Assembly (NCBI GenBank): GCA_017562135.1
Contig: QEYB01000911.1
Span: 248,001 to 312,000 of the forward strand
Length of the DNA stretch: 64,000 nucleotides
Source: Dipylidium caninum
Lineage: Eukaryota > Platyhelminthes > Cestoda > Cyclophyllidea > Dipylidiidae
Direction: 5' to 3'
Shown piece by piece: positions 12,601 through 27,600 of this stretch; position 1 is the stretch's first letter, and each line of letters begins with the position of its first letter. A program made the translations under genes and the position numbers. The notes under the pieces were generated by a model, which saw only the letters and a program-made list of their open reading frames with translations, was not told the origin of the DNA and ran no database searches.

Positions 12601-15600
12601 TCTCACTTTCAGTAGTTTGCCTCCTGTCCTGTGTCTACAATTGAAACGCTTCGGTTTTGACTGGGAGCGACAGGTGGCTGTGAAGTCCAACCAAGCCTTC
12701 TCCTTCCCTCGACGACTCGATATGACGCCCTTCATGGGGGATAACGCTGTCCTGGTCAGTAGTCCTCCGTTCCCCCCTGTGGCAAAATTTTCCCGCACAG
12801 CTTCATAGTATTCATTTTGTCCTGTCCTATTCAGAAGTCACGTGCACTGCCCTTTGTTCGGTCTGTAAGTAACGGAACACACTTTTAAGTAGTTACCGCC
12901 TCCTTCTGCTCCAAACGGTTGGCGAAACGTCGACGTTGTGAAATAAACTGAACATCGCACCTCTGTTTCGTGCATGTCTCTAAGTTTTGCTCTCTCCTCA
13001 ATAAACATTCTTCCAAGTCAGAGGTTCAATTCACCCCATAAATCATCTCCGTTCCCGTCTAAGTAAACGTCGTCTCATCCATCGACCCCATTCTACTTGT
13101 CAAGATGTGCTCGCATCACTCTGCATGCTCTGCCCCAACGTCGGTCTATAGCATGTAACTTTTCTCCCCACTCAAAACTTCACTGGTTTGTATACCCCCA
13201 TTTGCCCCGTATTTAAGTGCCGGGGAGAGTGAGTCTATCACAATGCCCAACGCAATTTTGTGCAACTCTGTTTTCTTTCGCGCAGATGCCCTCCGGCATA
13301 TCGATTCAGTCGAACGTCTCCGTCGATCTCGGTGGAAAGAGGGACTCGGTGGAAGTCCAACCACCTGATGCCTCCAAGAGGGGCTTCCATTTATACGATC
13401 CTGAGGTAGAGTCCCTTAAAACGCTTTCTTACGTTATTACTTCAATGGATTATTTGTCTTGAAGGAACATTTAAGACACTCGTTCTTGACTAAAAACAAC
13501 TGTCTTAACTTCCTGACAATAGGACCTAGAGAGTGTCGGGAGCGAACGAGCGGTGGCAAAAAAATCTACCAACATACATGCTGTCTCTATAGTGCTTGTC
13601 AGTCCTTACGAAGACGAAGCCATGGTGCCATGCCTCTCGATTGCTTATGTGTGCCAAATTCTGCAGAAATCTAAGAAAAATACAGGTTTAACGGATAATT
13701 AGAGGAAACTACCAACTTTACTTTCGCCAAATGATTGATGCTACTATGCATTTGTGAAGACTTTTATAAAATAACTCGAGAAATGTAGTTACTATTTGGA
13801 ATTCTACGGTGAATGGAATTACCTTGAAAAGTCGCCAAACATGTCTGAAACTCCAAATAACTCGCGTGTGCTTTCTATGCTAAACGTAAATTCTGTCTCC
13901 ATGACCTTTCCAACTTCCACTAACCTTCAACCCATCCCAACCTGCCGTCCAATCTCTCCATCTCACTTTGTTCTCTGTAAACTTTCTTTGCAGGAGGAGG
14001 ACGAGAACGGAGGGGAGCAACCGATTTCTTCAGCGGTGATCACACCACCAGAAACAGCCCCGATACGAGTGGGCAGTGGGGAGCGGGCTGGGCACACACC
14101 TCATCTTCAAAACCCTCGCTCGCACTCAGAGTCCATTGAAATATCGACACCCAACTGCGTCTACGAGCTCTCCGGCATTGTCATTCACTCCGGCCAGGCT
14201 CACGCAGGCCACTACTACTCCTTAATCCGTGACAGAGGCCGAATGGAGCAGTGAGTTTAACGTGTCTGCCCTGTATCGCCGTCTTTGCCGCCTCCCAATG
14301 GGGCCTTCAGTATTCCCAAAGTGATTTATCGGCCTATTCGACGCTGCATTATCTTGGGAATTACATCTTCAACCTAGTGGATCTTATGCAATAATTGAAG
14401 TCCCCACAAGCCTACTTCATGGCCGGGTGGAGTAGTGACTGGCGCCTTCTGAAATCGCTACTGACATTTCCTCCGAACCCTATTTCGCAATCCCTTGCTT
14501 GGTGCCGACTTTACCTTGCTCCGATAGTCGTAGAGAGAGAAACTTGAAAAAAAAACCGCTGTTTGCCGATACCTCTCAGTTCATGGTTGTGTGGGTGGTC
14601 AAAAATGTTGTCTTCATTCTAGCCTTCCCAATATTAACACTTTTTCTAAGCAAATAAGTGACCCTTTTTCACCGGGTTTGTTATTTCGAATTTTTACTCT
14701 CCAATCAGAATGAAGGCACAATTGGGACATGCCTTCTTTGAAGATTCACAAGACAGGCGATTCTTATCACGTCACTCCGGTGCTATCACGCACGACCTCT
14801 AATGCGCCTATATGAGTAATTTTCATTTTATCTGACGTCTAACACGATGCTCTTTACTGGCAGTTTGTGCCGGATGTCCGAATATGACTCCAGGCGCCGA
14901 CTCAATGTGTTAACTTGCTCCGACTTGGTCTCTGCCCCAGTTGACACTTCCCATTAACTTCTGTTTGCACACACATTCCTACACTCCAAAATCGTAATTT
15001 TTAAGAGTCCTGAGGTTGCACATTGGCTTACTCAATCAAACCATTTGTGCACCCATGTCACCCGCCTATCTGCTGCTCTTCGGGCATTTGGTACATTACA
15101 GTGCCCTACTTTCTGTTCACACCAACTCTTTTCTTCGCACACATCCTTCTTATTTCAGAGTCCACAACAATGAACAGAAGGGGTCTCGACAAATGTTGAG
15201 TACGTCTGGTCTTCCCGGTCTCGTCAATGCACAAAATCCTCCTCGCGGTTTTCTTCGATGTAAGTTCATCCACCACGATGGGCTGTTGTTGATGCTGTTG
15301 GGCGACGCTCTGTTCAATGGAGTTTGTGTATGGGTCAAATCACCGCCATTTGCTGTGCCGTGACACGATTTCAAACGGGATACGATGAGTGATGGTTGAG
15401 CGATAAATTCCTCAACAATCTACTCGCACCATCCATCAGAGAAGTCATTTTCTTACACTTTCACAACTTCATTCCTACGCTACTGAAATTCACCCAAAAA
15501 CCTTCCTCTGAACCCACTCCCGTAACAGCATTTCCTCACTGATAACTAGAGAAGTTGTTTTGACTTATTGGAGCAACTAAACAACTTATTTCGTCCTTCT

Positions 15601-18600
15601 TTATGTAAACCTGTCAAAAGCCAATTCAGCAACAATCTCCTACTGATGGTTTCCATTGACGGGACTCTGATTCTGAAACTAGGGCTTTAATAGCCCCAAA
15701 CTGGAAGACAACTAAGTCGAACGGTAATGCAACTTGGCCGAGAATATTGCCGTCGATGCACTTCAAGAACCCAACGGAGCAGATCTTTACCGCACTGTCG
15801 GTTTGGAATCACCCATCAATGATAGTTTATGCGCAACATTCAAACATCCGCAGTATTGTGAAGCTCTTGCGAGAAATCTGGAGGTACTTGATAACACAAG
15901 CCAGAAAACTGTGTGCGCAATGACTGATGCTGGGGTACTCGCCCCCCTTCTTTGGCTTGAGGACACGTAGATCAAGACAAACTACTCTAGCTGCCGTTAC
16001 ACTTTCCTCGTTCCTAGTGGGATGATTTCTGTCGTCCTTCTATTGTCAAATTTGTCTCCTACTTTCCACGTGTTTTATCCATGATGGTTGGAAGTCTTCG
16101 CCGAGTATGCTGCGTCTACCTCTTTCACATCTAATCACCTCTTGTTCGCGACACTTTGGCCCTCCCTTCCTGATCCTGTCACACTTCCGAAAGACACTTT
16201 CCAGTTAGTTTGGTCATAATATGGTGACAAGGACAATAGTGAATTTACTGTTCTTTCACTGACCATTCGCCTCCAGTGCATGAAGACGAGTCAGACCCTC
16301 CCCTCTCCGCCACCGCACATCTTCAAGTCTCTTTTGTATCTCCATCTCTGTAGCATCATTTCTGCCTTTATTTATGTCCCCCACTCCGACTCAATCAGAT
16401 TCTACATGAGGCTATTGACACCCATCAAAGTACGGGATCCCAATTTTTGCGTTCTGTGCTGTCTTTATTTATTCGATCCAAAATTGACCCTTATAACCCT
16501 ACCCTTTCGATTCACTATTATTGCTTTAATGTGCCCTCAAGACGCTTTTCCTCGCTTTTCTGCAGCTGACACACTGACACCGGGGACGGAGGAATGCTCA
16601 GGATGCGTCGACGCGGGACAACCCGAGCGGTGGTTGAAGTTCAACGACACCCTCATTGAGGAAGTCGAGATGACCGATGAGTTTCTGCGCCAGGAGTGCT
16701 TTGGTGGAACTTATTGGGCTGATGTTCCGGGTAAAGTGCTGTCACTGCCTCCTAACTCCTCCCTTTTTACCTTTCAAGGGAGTTCTTTGTCTGTTCTTAG
16801 AACTGTTCTAGTGAAAGCGAGAGGGGGAGAAAAATGTGGCCGGCTAAGATTAGTTGCGTTTTATCAAGGAATATACACTAATGTAGTGCCTTGCGAGCCT
16901 TTAAAGGACAGGTAGGAATGGTAGAGGAAGCGCAATTCTCGGACGGAAATGAACAAACACTGGCGAACGCGGCTCTGTGACTGATTCGCTCTTGGTCCTT
17001 TGGCAATTATGATTTTATCAATACTTTATCGCTCCTAAAACATTTTCCATTTCTGTCGCCTTGTCTTACCGCCTGCTTCTTCGTGTTACACGCCTTCCCC
17101 CGGACTAAACCCCACAAAGTCAGTGCTAAGGAACTTCCTCTGCATCATGAAATAGCCCACAACGTGGAGGCATACTTTTAAATTCTTCAAATAACTGTTT
17201 AAAAGCATTGGGAACAGGCACACTTGATTGATCACTGACCTCACCAAATTCGATGTGCCTGTGATTATTCCACATTAAGGGAGAAGATCATACTAGTCAG
17301 TAAGTTTTTTTAGAATCAGACTGATTGTTGAGACGCTATGAACCCCGAAAAGGCGATTTCGGGTCTATGGGGCCTGCCATAACGCCAAACTACCACTACT
17401 CCTAACTGGTTTGGGGGCGCATTGGACGCGATATTTGCATTTTCCTACACTTACTTATCGATAACTTCAAAATCGGTGAGCATTTAGAGTGATAAACGCA
17501 AATCTTCTCATCCTAATTGTATGTCTTCTGTACAACTGAGTTAAGCGAAACGATTAACGGGTGTCGAATCCTCAGGACATGCGTAAACGCCCTTTTAGTC
17601 CTTTTTAATCCGAATTCGCTCCCTTGGACACCCTCTGTTAGGAGCCACCTGGGATTGACAATCATCAGGCGAGCCCGAAATTCTTGTCCATATTGAGGAA
17701 GTTGCCTGGAGATCTCATAGATATTACATTCTAGCCACCTACAAGTAACCATATTGAAATACGGTTACCTGTAAAAGGGAATGAATGTTGATGAGGCATT
17801 TCTGACATTCTCGGAATTGCAGGTCGACCTCCGGAGAAGAGAACACGCAACTATAGTGCTTACCTTCTCTTCTACCAACGTGTACCGTCTCTCGGTGTTG
17901 TTGCCCAGCCCGTTGAGGTCACTCGCTTTCGGCGCACATCGGAGTCTTCAGCCAGGTTCCGGTCTACGCAAGTTCTTAATCCACGGCGAAATCGACATAG
18001 TTCTCTAGTCGTTGAGAAACCTCCCTTTTTTTCCACATGTAGGTCGCATCTTAATTTTGATTATTTTATGGTTGACCGGAATTACCTTTGACTATCCTGC
18101 AAACATGGTGGCAATCTATACAAGGACTTAGTCGGTATTTCATTCTCCTTATTAACTTGAAGTTGTTGCTCCTCTTTCTTCCGCAGAGAGGACGAAGTGC
18201 CGACTCGCCTGCCACAAATGTTACTGACAGATTTGTAGAAGTAGTTCTTTTCGCTCGACCTTTTAGCTGGTGTGGTTGCTTCTTCGCTCGCTTGTCTATG
18301 GCGGGGCACAGCTGCGTCAGTTCACAACCAGTGCAGGAAAACTGTCTGTGCAACTTTAACTACGGCACTACTCAAGTTCTTTTGATCTGATTTAAGTTGA
18401 CGAAGGACGATCGCATAGGCCCAGGTTCTCGGTGGACGAGGCACACAGTCCCGTCTCACGAGGTAGCCATCGTTCAATTCAGTTTCCGCGACCTACGTTC
18501 ACTGGATCGTCGGGGAGCACGACTTCCGCCACTCGGCAACAGTGGCTCTCTCTGGGTCTCACACCGACCTTCCTACGAGCCTCGCCGTTGGCCGGCGCCC

Positions 18601-21600
18601 GGCCCTCATCCACCTGCCTTGTTGGCCTCACTGCCTTGGGTAGCGGTAGCAGAGGTGGGATCGGTCACCGCCGCGACTCCTGGGCCGGTGATGATGCCGT
18701 GACCAAAGCATCCATAAGCGATTCATTAGCAGTAACGGAACAAGCTACGCCAACCAGCGCTGTTGCCGCTGCTATCACGCCAGCAGATGAGATGCTTCAT
18801 CGTATCAGAAGACGCAACCTCACCTTCCTCCGTGATCAGAGCATCTTTTCACTCGACTACGTCAACTTTATCTATAACCTTGCTCAAGGCGTTTTGGTAA
18901 GGGCATATTGAGATTAAGGAATTATACGTAATTTCCCTTCTTTGTAACTTAATTTGCTAGAAAATCAGTCTTGGAAGCAGGCCATTAGCCACACCCCTTT
19001 CGGTCAAATTTGATAACACGGGGTCAAGACAAATCACAGTCTGTTAAATGTAATTTTGTGACTTATTTGCGAAATCAGCATAACGTATATTTATTACCCA
19101 CACTTTCAGGGGGAAGTGCTTAACTCTACTATGGATGTGATACAGACATTGAAAGTCATAACCCCATCATCACTGTCTGTCTCCACTTGTAACAGATTAG
19201 CTAGCGACCTAACTTTTATGGGTCATGCAATTCTTCTCTTTTGTTTTGCGCTTAAGGCGGATACAACTGCGCTGCAGGTGGAGCCAGGTCGTGCAATTCT
19301 GGGTTGCCAGCTGTTGGCAAATTTTCTATTCACCACCTATCTTCCACTGCACGCCTCAGTAAAGGTCTCCATTTCGCCCGATCTCTGCAAGCGTCTTTTG
19401 GGTCTGTGTGCACCTCCACCCCCGAGCAGTCGAGAAACACACCATCATCAGATTTCAGCGTCGGAGCAAGCCAGTCTGCAGGAGGCTGGCACCAAGCTTG
19501 ACACTCACTGGATGGAAACGCTTCTCTCCCTCATGACTGCCAACGCTCAGGCCATCACATGGTCCCTCTCTTTCCTTATCCGCTCGCCGTCTAGACCCAT
19601 ACTGTGAGCGACAATCCGATGCAGCCCCCTCCATCAAAATACATTCTACCGATGTCACTTTTAGTAGGAGAGAGCAGAAGACTTCTTAACTAATCCGAAC
19701 CCCTCGTTCAACATAAGGCACCATTTTATTTATTTGGCAATTTTTTTTCTTCCACAGTAACTACGTGTTGGCGTGTCCGAAACCCCTGCTTCGCCACCAA
19801 TCAGCTCGGCTTGTTGGCGTTGTCCTGAACAGCTTCTATGCCTCCAAGGATGCCAGTATTGTAAGTAACTTTCTGTCAAATGCCTTTCTAGTCAGTAAAT
19901 GCTTTCTTGTGCCTAATAAGGATCATTAGTAGGATGACAGAGGGTTGAGGTCTTCGAAATTATAATTTTGTCTGAGAAACAAGAGACCTATGAAAGCGAG
20001 GTTCCGCATTTTTTACGACAAATAGATGGAATTTCCCGATATGTAGGTGTATCAAGCTCTCAATTCCTGATCTTTTCTCTTCTCGTCCTGGCACCCTCAC
20101 CGCCTTTCGGCCCCTGTTCACATTACAGTGATTAGTCGGCTCTGCTAACTCGTAGTGACTGACGTTTTTAACTACGCCTACCCATTACATTGGTATTTCA
20201 GGTGAACAGAAAAATGAGCTGTTCGAATTTTTGACCCGAACTTGTTAGCTGAAAAATCCCTGTTGATATTATTTCTTGGGCCGTAACTGATTCAGATATT
20301 CTTATTTTTTTACTGTTGGTGGCGGAAAAGGCACATACGCAGTAAAAAAAGGCCCTCTAACGTTTCGTATTTTTTAGCGCAATGGATTATTTTTAATTCT
20401 CCCTTTTTATTAAAAGGTTCGGGACTTGCCACACCGACGTAAGTATACTTTTAAAGCCTGATTTCGGCGCCTAACACTGTAAAGTCTCCCTGTTTCAGTA
20501 TCGCTTAGCGCTCTCTTTGCCGATGTACCCCTCTACAGTCAGCAAGCCTCCAAAGTGGGCAGAGGAAGGCAGCAAATTGCATTCTCTGCTGCAATTGAAA
20601 CACCATTTGATGTGAAATAGGCTACATGACTACTGTAATTTTCTGAGAACTTGAACACATTATGGTCTGGAGTGCTTAAAATTTCATCCACAGTGTCGTC
20701 ACCAAATGTCGTCGAGGCTGTTCGCATATTTGACTGACCTCAGTGGGATTCAAGTTCCTTTCCTTGATTTTTTTCACCGTTCTGACCTAAAAGTTACTGA
20801 CCGGTGTGTACGATGTGTTTTATGATCTCGGTACTCCTATTCGAGCATGTCGACATTGAAGTAGCCCTGCTAACAATGGGTGTACATCGCGGTTTCATTG
20901 CCCCCCCCGACGCCATTTCAATCGGACAGTGTTTAGGAGCATGGCCAAGTTTGTTCCTATGGTGGATAAGCTTTTTTCCCAATGCACAACTCGCCTCGAG
21001 TCCAAACTTATTAAGAAGAGAGAGAGTTTGGCCAATGCCATCCTCTTGACTGCTCTGTTCAAATTTCATTTTTGTCTCTTCCGCACTTCCGGAGCGAAAC
21101 AAGGGGCTTTCTTTCTCTACCTCCATTCCTTTCCCCAACTTTGGGAACTTCTATATTCGTTGAGATTCTTAACGGGCCATACCATTTGTCATAGTGTTAA
21201 CAGTGCTATCTAACGCTCTCTTTTGAGTCTATTCCTCCCGAAATCACTCTATTAACATAGTTTAATAAAATAGTTTTTCAATAGTCATTATCAAATTTTG
21301 TAGGCGTCTTGCACCTCGTTCAGAATGTATTCTAACAGTAGATGGTCAATTTACCTTCGGTCTTATTCCTCCAGCTGGGATTAAGATGCCGTTCTTATAC
21401 GCCCACTTCTTCGGTGCTTAGGTTCATTTAGAGGCTGGCCTATTCCCCTCCAAACTCGCATGACATTTGTCGGCGCAACCAGATGAGGCCAGGGTTGAAA
21501 AGATGGTTGTCATCATCCCCCTCTTCGGGGCAACATGCTATGATGGCAGAACACTGGACCTAACTCATAGAATATGAATTTTCCGCTCGAAGAGTAATAA

Positions 21601-24600
21601 AATTCGTAGGGCAACGGAACGGAGAGTCACAGTAGAAACAGGATTAGATAATTGCTGTCTTGTGGTAATTTCGTTTCTACCAATTCTAACTGAACAAAGA
21701 AAATTTCATACTCATGTTCGAATTCCACCACTGAAGGCTTTCTTTTCTCCTGTTTCACCTATCCAGCTGACTCCTTTATTTGAATCCCCACGAGGAAAGT
21801 CATGTGGTGAATTCCGCTTAATAAACAGTTGTAGCGACCATTCTAATGTCGACGTGACTGTGAACTTTAATTGCTGGTAGGGAGGATCACTGCTTAGCAC
21901 GTAAAAGTACCAGTTGTATGCCTGTAGGCTGCCAACACCCCATGCCAAGGCGTTGGATTACCATGAAGACAGTATGAAATAAAAATTCGAGCTGTCTCCT
22001 AAACACACACACGGCATATCCCCTGGTCTCTGCTCCCCACTGTCAGCCACAGTCGCCTCTGCACCCAACGGCTCCTTACACTCTTTCCTGGAATTCGTAT
22101 ACCGTCTGTTAAAAGTGCCTCCGATTTCAAGGCAAACAAATTCCTCTAGGCATAGAATCTAGATGATTTAGAAATGGGAGTTCTTCTTCCCTTTCACATG
22201 CTTCAGAGAAAGCGAGGCAATGGAAAGCCCGCGCGCAGCAGCTAAATACGCCAGTAGTCGATGAAACCAGGAAGTCAACTAATGGGAGTAAATGCACGGC
22301 GTCATTTTTTTATTTCTCTAATACTAATGCATTTCCATGAGCCCCAGTGATCATAAATGCTCACTTAAACTTTCACTGCACTTCACGGCTTAAAGTATCT
22401 CGAGACCGTGAAAGGTAATAGCGTTACGTTAAGCACGAAATAAGGTGACTGTTAGGCGTGTTGCAGAATTTGTGGACAAATAGTCTCTTCTTGCCGTGCA
22501 TTGATCAAATGCATACAAAGCCTTCTATCCGCAGTCTATTTATTACGTAGATTGTGCTTTATGACGCAATTTTGAAGAAATTTATACCATATTTTCACTG
22601 CCCATTCTGCAGCTGGATGCAGCACTCAATAACTTCGTGGATTACTTACTTGACCTGCTCCCAGTAGAGGTGCCTCAGTATGCCCAAAACTGTGGCTCGT
22701 ATTTTGGCCTACTGAGGGGATACGTGGAGACCTGCCCCCGTGCCAGCGTACACCTGAGCAACCGTAGCGGCACTCGACGACTGCTGAGCTTTTTGGTGGC
22801 TGAGGATGTGGAGCACGAGGAGACCCTGTCCATCGACACCGGCGCTGTCTTGGCGCCTCTGACACTGCCCGCACAGAATCCCTCTGATGTGGAGATGGGA
22901 CCGCTCTCCATTGTTGTGCCTTCCATCGTCTCACCCCAAAAGGACGCTGGCTTCCCCACCTGGGTGCGTACTTAGTTTGTGTGTGAGAATATGAACCACC
23001 TGTGGAAGCATTTGGCTTCCACTGGTTTCCCGAGGTTAGTGACTGATGACTGATGCTTCCTGAACTTTCGAGAAATGGGGTGACTCTGCAGACACGTTGT
23101 CTTTTTGTCCTCTGTACGTAAACTATTTTAATCACACCTTAAAGCAGAACGCTACCATAAACTGAGGGGCTGCGAGCGACTTTATGCCCGCATAAGGGAA
23201 TTTCCTTCCCGCAGGTTACTAGCTTTTAATATAAGAACCATGCATTCGGTAGCTCTTCCCCTAACGACTCATTTTTGGATTGCCTTTTATCCTTTTCCTT
23301 TAAGTCTTTCGTGTATTGTCGCTGCATAAAAAAATATTCATGTTCTTCACGACAAGAATCTTAAGATAAAAGTGACTTTCACTGTCTTGATGGGACGCGG
23401 TTTCCTATAGTTATATACCTCCAGTAATTGGTTGGCCCGAGGACCTGAGTAAAGTTGAAGAATTGGACTTAATTTTGTGATTTGACCGTTGCCATACTTT
23501 TCTTCATGTGCTGATGGTAGCTGAACTCCTCTAATAGGCAGACAAATTTGAGCGCGGTAATTCGAGTTTTTTTCCATGAAAGAATGGATGCGCTGATGTT
23601 AAACCATTTAAAAGGGCATTTTTGTTACCTTCCATATTTGACAAAAGTTTGTTTGGCTATAGTCGAGCTCCTTAAGCGCCTTTTCTCGTAGTCGACTCGT
23701 AAGTACTCTTAAAAAATCCTAATACTAGCTTAAGATGAACCTCGGATTGCACTCGGCCGAGGTTAGTGACCCCCCTCGGAAGCTGATCTTTTGGACAATT
23801 TGCGCATTGGCATTTGGTAGCCATAAAGACCACTATCATAAATTCAAGACGAATTCCTATCTCCCCGCTTATTTTAACTTTGTCCAGGGGAGTAATTTAC
23901 GAAATTGGACAGTCAACCAGACCAAAGAATTGGGCAACTACTATCTACTACTGGCTCACATGCTTCTCCAATCCAACTTTGACTTGTTCCGAAGTCACCG
24001 TAAGTCTTCATGCCCCTTTTCCTCCCTCGGTTGAGGCTCTCAAATAGCTATTCATTAGTATTGCCGAAGTGTTATTTAATCAAGCGCTGGAATATGGGGG
24101 GACAGGGACTTCAATGAGAATACGATCACTGCAAGCCACTTTGATACTGTTGCACCTTCATTCCTTCCCTCTTCTTCCTTCCTTTCTCTCGCCGATCTAC
24201 TCCTTCGCTCTATTTGTTTTTCATCTGCCCGCTGGCCATGGATTGGCGGAACTCTCTAGGTTCAGCATCGATGGACGTGGTTTGTGCATCATCATCCCCC
24301 TTTTCACCAACCCCTGAGACAGCACGAAGCTTGTCGTCCACTTTCCGCCGGACTTACGCATTCTCCCCCCTGGCTGAGAAGCCATGAATTAATGACAGGC
24401 GATGTTGGAGTGAGGACAAATCAATGTTTCGCCTTGTCATGCTTGGTGGGCTGGTTCTTAGATATTTTCTACTGTTCAAAAGTCCCCTTACTATATGATG
24501 TGTGAATGAATAGCATTACTTTAGTTCGCGTCTCTTTAATTCACTTGACAAGGGGAACTATCCTTCGAAGGGTAGGTTGTGCAAAGTAAATTTCCTCTCT

Positions 24601-27600
24601 GTCACAGTCTGCAAAAGGTCCTTTTCCGCTCTAAGCACTTTTCATTCTCGCCACACTATGATAAAATGTACAATGAACTGACTGCATTGGCATTTCACCT
24701 CTCCTCCTTTACGTTTGACCCTTCCTTCCGCTTAATTTGTCCTTCAGACCGAAGATGAGGTCAAAATCTCGGCTGACCGTAGAGCGACACATGTTAACTT
24801 TCTGACGCTCTTGGTACTTCACCTCTTCGATGTAGGAAATAGTTTTGCAAGTCGAACCCCCATGCCTTCCCCAAGTGGTGAGCGACAATGTTCTCACCTT
24901 CTTCCACGCATTCCCGCAATCTGCGGGTCAGGTTTCATCGGCCACCTCACCTTTTTTGCCTTTGTACGGTCATCCGCTCCTTCTCGCCTCATCATGACAC
25001 CAAACCCACTCTTCTAGGATTCACGGTTCTCCCACCTCCTCTGCCTTACCACGTATGAGGCTTCATTTGGCAAAAAGATTAATGCGGCGTGTAGCGGTGA
25101 CCACCATCTCAGTGGGAGACTTGGATGCTGTTTCGTTTGCATTCGGCCAAATGTGACGTATTATCTTCGTCTAACGCGCTTTGTCTGGCAAATTCTCTCT
25201 CATCGTGCGCAACTTTTTACCTCGTAGTACAACATTTCCCCTACGGTTTTCTCCAATTTCATCCCCATTACTAACACTGCTTGTAAATCAATTTTTGACC
25301 GAACCTTCGGCGTTTATCCCCAATTCATATCGAAGCCATGCTTGCAGCAGTAAGCCGGAAGATTTGCCGCCTAATCCCCCCCCCCCACCATTTTCCGTCT
25401 AATTAACTCCATCAAATAATGAAAATTTCATTCAGTGGTCGCTGCCATTTGACTATCATTTGATTTGTTGACAACTTGAGACACTAAAACTACTTACCTT
25501 GCTTCCATAGTTCCCAAGGTTTTTGCTATCAGATAAAGGGTCTTAGAAAAAACTGTTGTCGTCTTTTCTTTGAGGAAAAATGCTTTTTTCCGAAGTGGAC
25601 ATGCGTGACTACGTCTCACTGGTATGGACAGGCTTAAGTCACACAGTTTTCAACCGCTCACCCGACAAGCCGGTTGTTTCGTTAAACATTCACTATATTG
25701 TTACAAATGCGCCGCGAAACTGCACACCGAGTTCTCATTTCCTATGCTATAATTAAATTACGGGGAGTAACAACATTCTTCTCTCGCAATGCACTGCTTC
25801 AATATTCTTTGGAGTACATTCGAAGCCCCCGCGGTACCGTAGTGAATGTTTATGTGGAAGTCATTATTTTTCGACGCGAGCTTTGGCTTATTTGATTATC
25901 ACACGGAGCGATAGTAAACTGTGCCTAGAGGAGACTGCCTCACTCACAGTTCTAGCAGTATTGTGCCCTCACTTGAAACCCAATGTCGGAGGAGCGCCAG
26001 TTCATAGGTCCGTCACCTATCCTCTCGCCTATACTCCTCTAACTTCCAACCCTGCGGTCCTGTGCGAGGTGCAGTGATTTTCGAGAATTGGTGTAGCTCG
26101 AAAAATGGGGCTGTTGAGTTGTCACCTTTAGATTATCTCATCCCCTTTCCACGCGAGACTCATTTGTCTGAACTCGATTGTCAAATGCCTGACAACTAAA
26201 TCGTCTCAAGATTTCGTTTTCACGTCTACTGTAAAGTCTACACAGAACATGCGACTGCAATTAGTAGAGCTTCAAATGGCCTAAATTGTGTGAGCAGTGC
26301 GAGTTAATTAAATCTCCTATTTTCTTTAAGGCCGGTTGAACAATCCTTTTGTCCTAGTTTTGGTTTTTTTAAAGACCAGGCTTTCCTACACCCCTTTTCC
26401 TGGATTCTTTCTCCCCTTCACACGGTGGCATCCGATGGGAGGTGTGCAGGTAGTAAGAGAACCGAGTCGGTGGTAGAGAAAATTATGGCGAATCCGTCCA
26501 TACCATCGGTTTAGACGTATCACTCCTCACCGGGGCTCTCAACTTGCGGCAATGGGGCGGTGTCAAAGGCATCCGCTCTAATTAGTGGTCATCGCAGTGG
26601 TCTTAGCCGATTCAATTTTTATGTTTATTTAATTGTAGCGGTTGCTGAACCGCTCCCCTGAAGGGTAAGGTCACTTTTCCATTAAGTAACGAGCGCGGCT
26701 TCGGCAATGTCTGTTGACGGTTATTCCAGCCAATAGTGCTATCATTCAAGGGTGAATAGTCTTGTTCGCTCACAGTTACTTCCCATAGATCTCAACAAAG
26801 TCAACATAATAATTTGTCTCGAAACTGGCTCCGTCGTTCGTTAAAGGGCATTTACGGTGCGATGTAGTAATTTTTTTAGCATTATTTTCCAAACAGTCTC
26901 TCAGCTAAGACGAGATTCAAATTTTTTTTCGTTTTATTATTTTATGCCTTCTTGTGATCTGACCAGCCCTTCCATCGAAGGCTCCGCACCTCTCACGTCT
27001 GAGTCTTTTCCCTCGACCCGAGACGGCTCGGTGGCTCGGATTCTCTAGTCTCGCCATCGCCAGTGACACTCTCTCACAGGCCTCCTCTCTCGATCTGCCG
27101 CCCCGACTTCGCTACGTGGGCATGTTCCTTCTGGTTGAGGCAGTAATTCGTACCTATGTTGAAAATCCCCACACGCCACCACCACCACAGCGCCAACAGG
27201 AGTCGCAACAACAGCAATCACAGTTACAGCACCAGAGTAGCATTTCCAACGGCGGTAATAGCAACGCTAGTGGGAATGGGGGCAGCGGCAAGACCGACGC
27301 AGCTCCGGGACCCACTCATCGGGCTTCTGTGACCAGTGCGTCTGAGGAGTTGTCGCTCCGTGACACCATGGTCGATGTGCTCACCCATCTCACACACTCC
27401 TGGTGGATACCCTCTGCCGCCTTCATCTCGATGGTGCGTTTTCTTACTCCGTCTACTTATCTGTGAGGGCCTTTACTGTCATCAACTCTAGCGCCTCCAT
27501 TTCACAAAGCCACTTTTCCATACATTGTTGCATGTGAAGCATACCAGCAAGAATTTGATTCGGTAGCCTCAAATATGCGTGCTTTGAACCCTCATAAACA

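Noticed and set aside
13459..13674. A 71-codon open frame between USP24 catalytic exons
   Set aside because: Exons 13286-13405 and 13994-14250 join in phase 0 without it, and it lacks similarity to the USP core.
15734..15970. A 78-codon open frame with coding-like composition inside the USP catalytic region
   Set aside because: The phases close through 15159-15259 directly to 16566. No fitting acceptor and donor pair flanks this frame.
20804..21213. Overlapping plus and minus open frames in the 2.75-kb intron
   Set aside because: They occupy several frames at once, show no domain, and the USP24 protein alignment is continuous across the intron.
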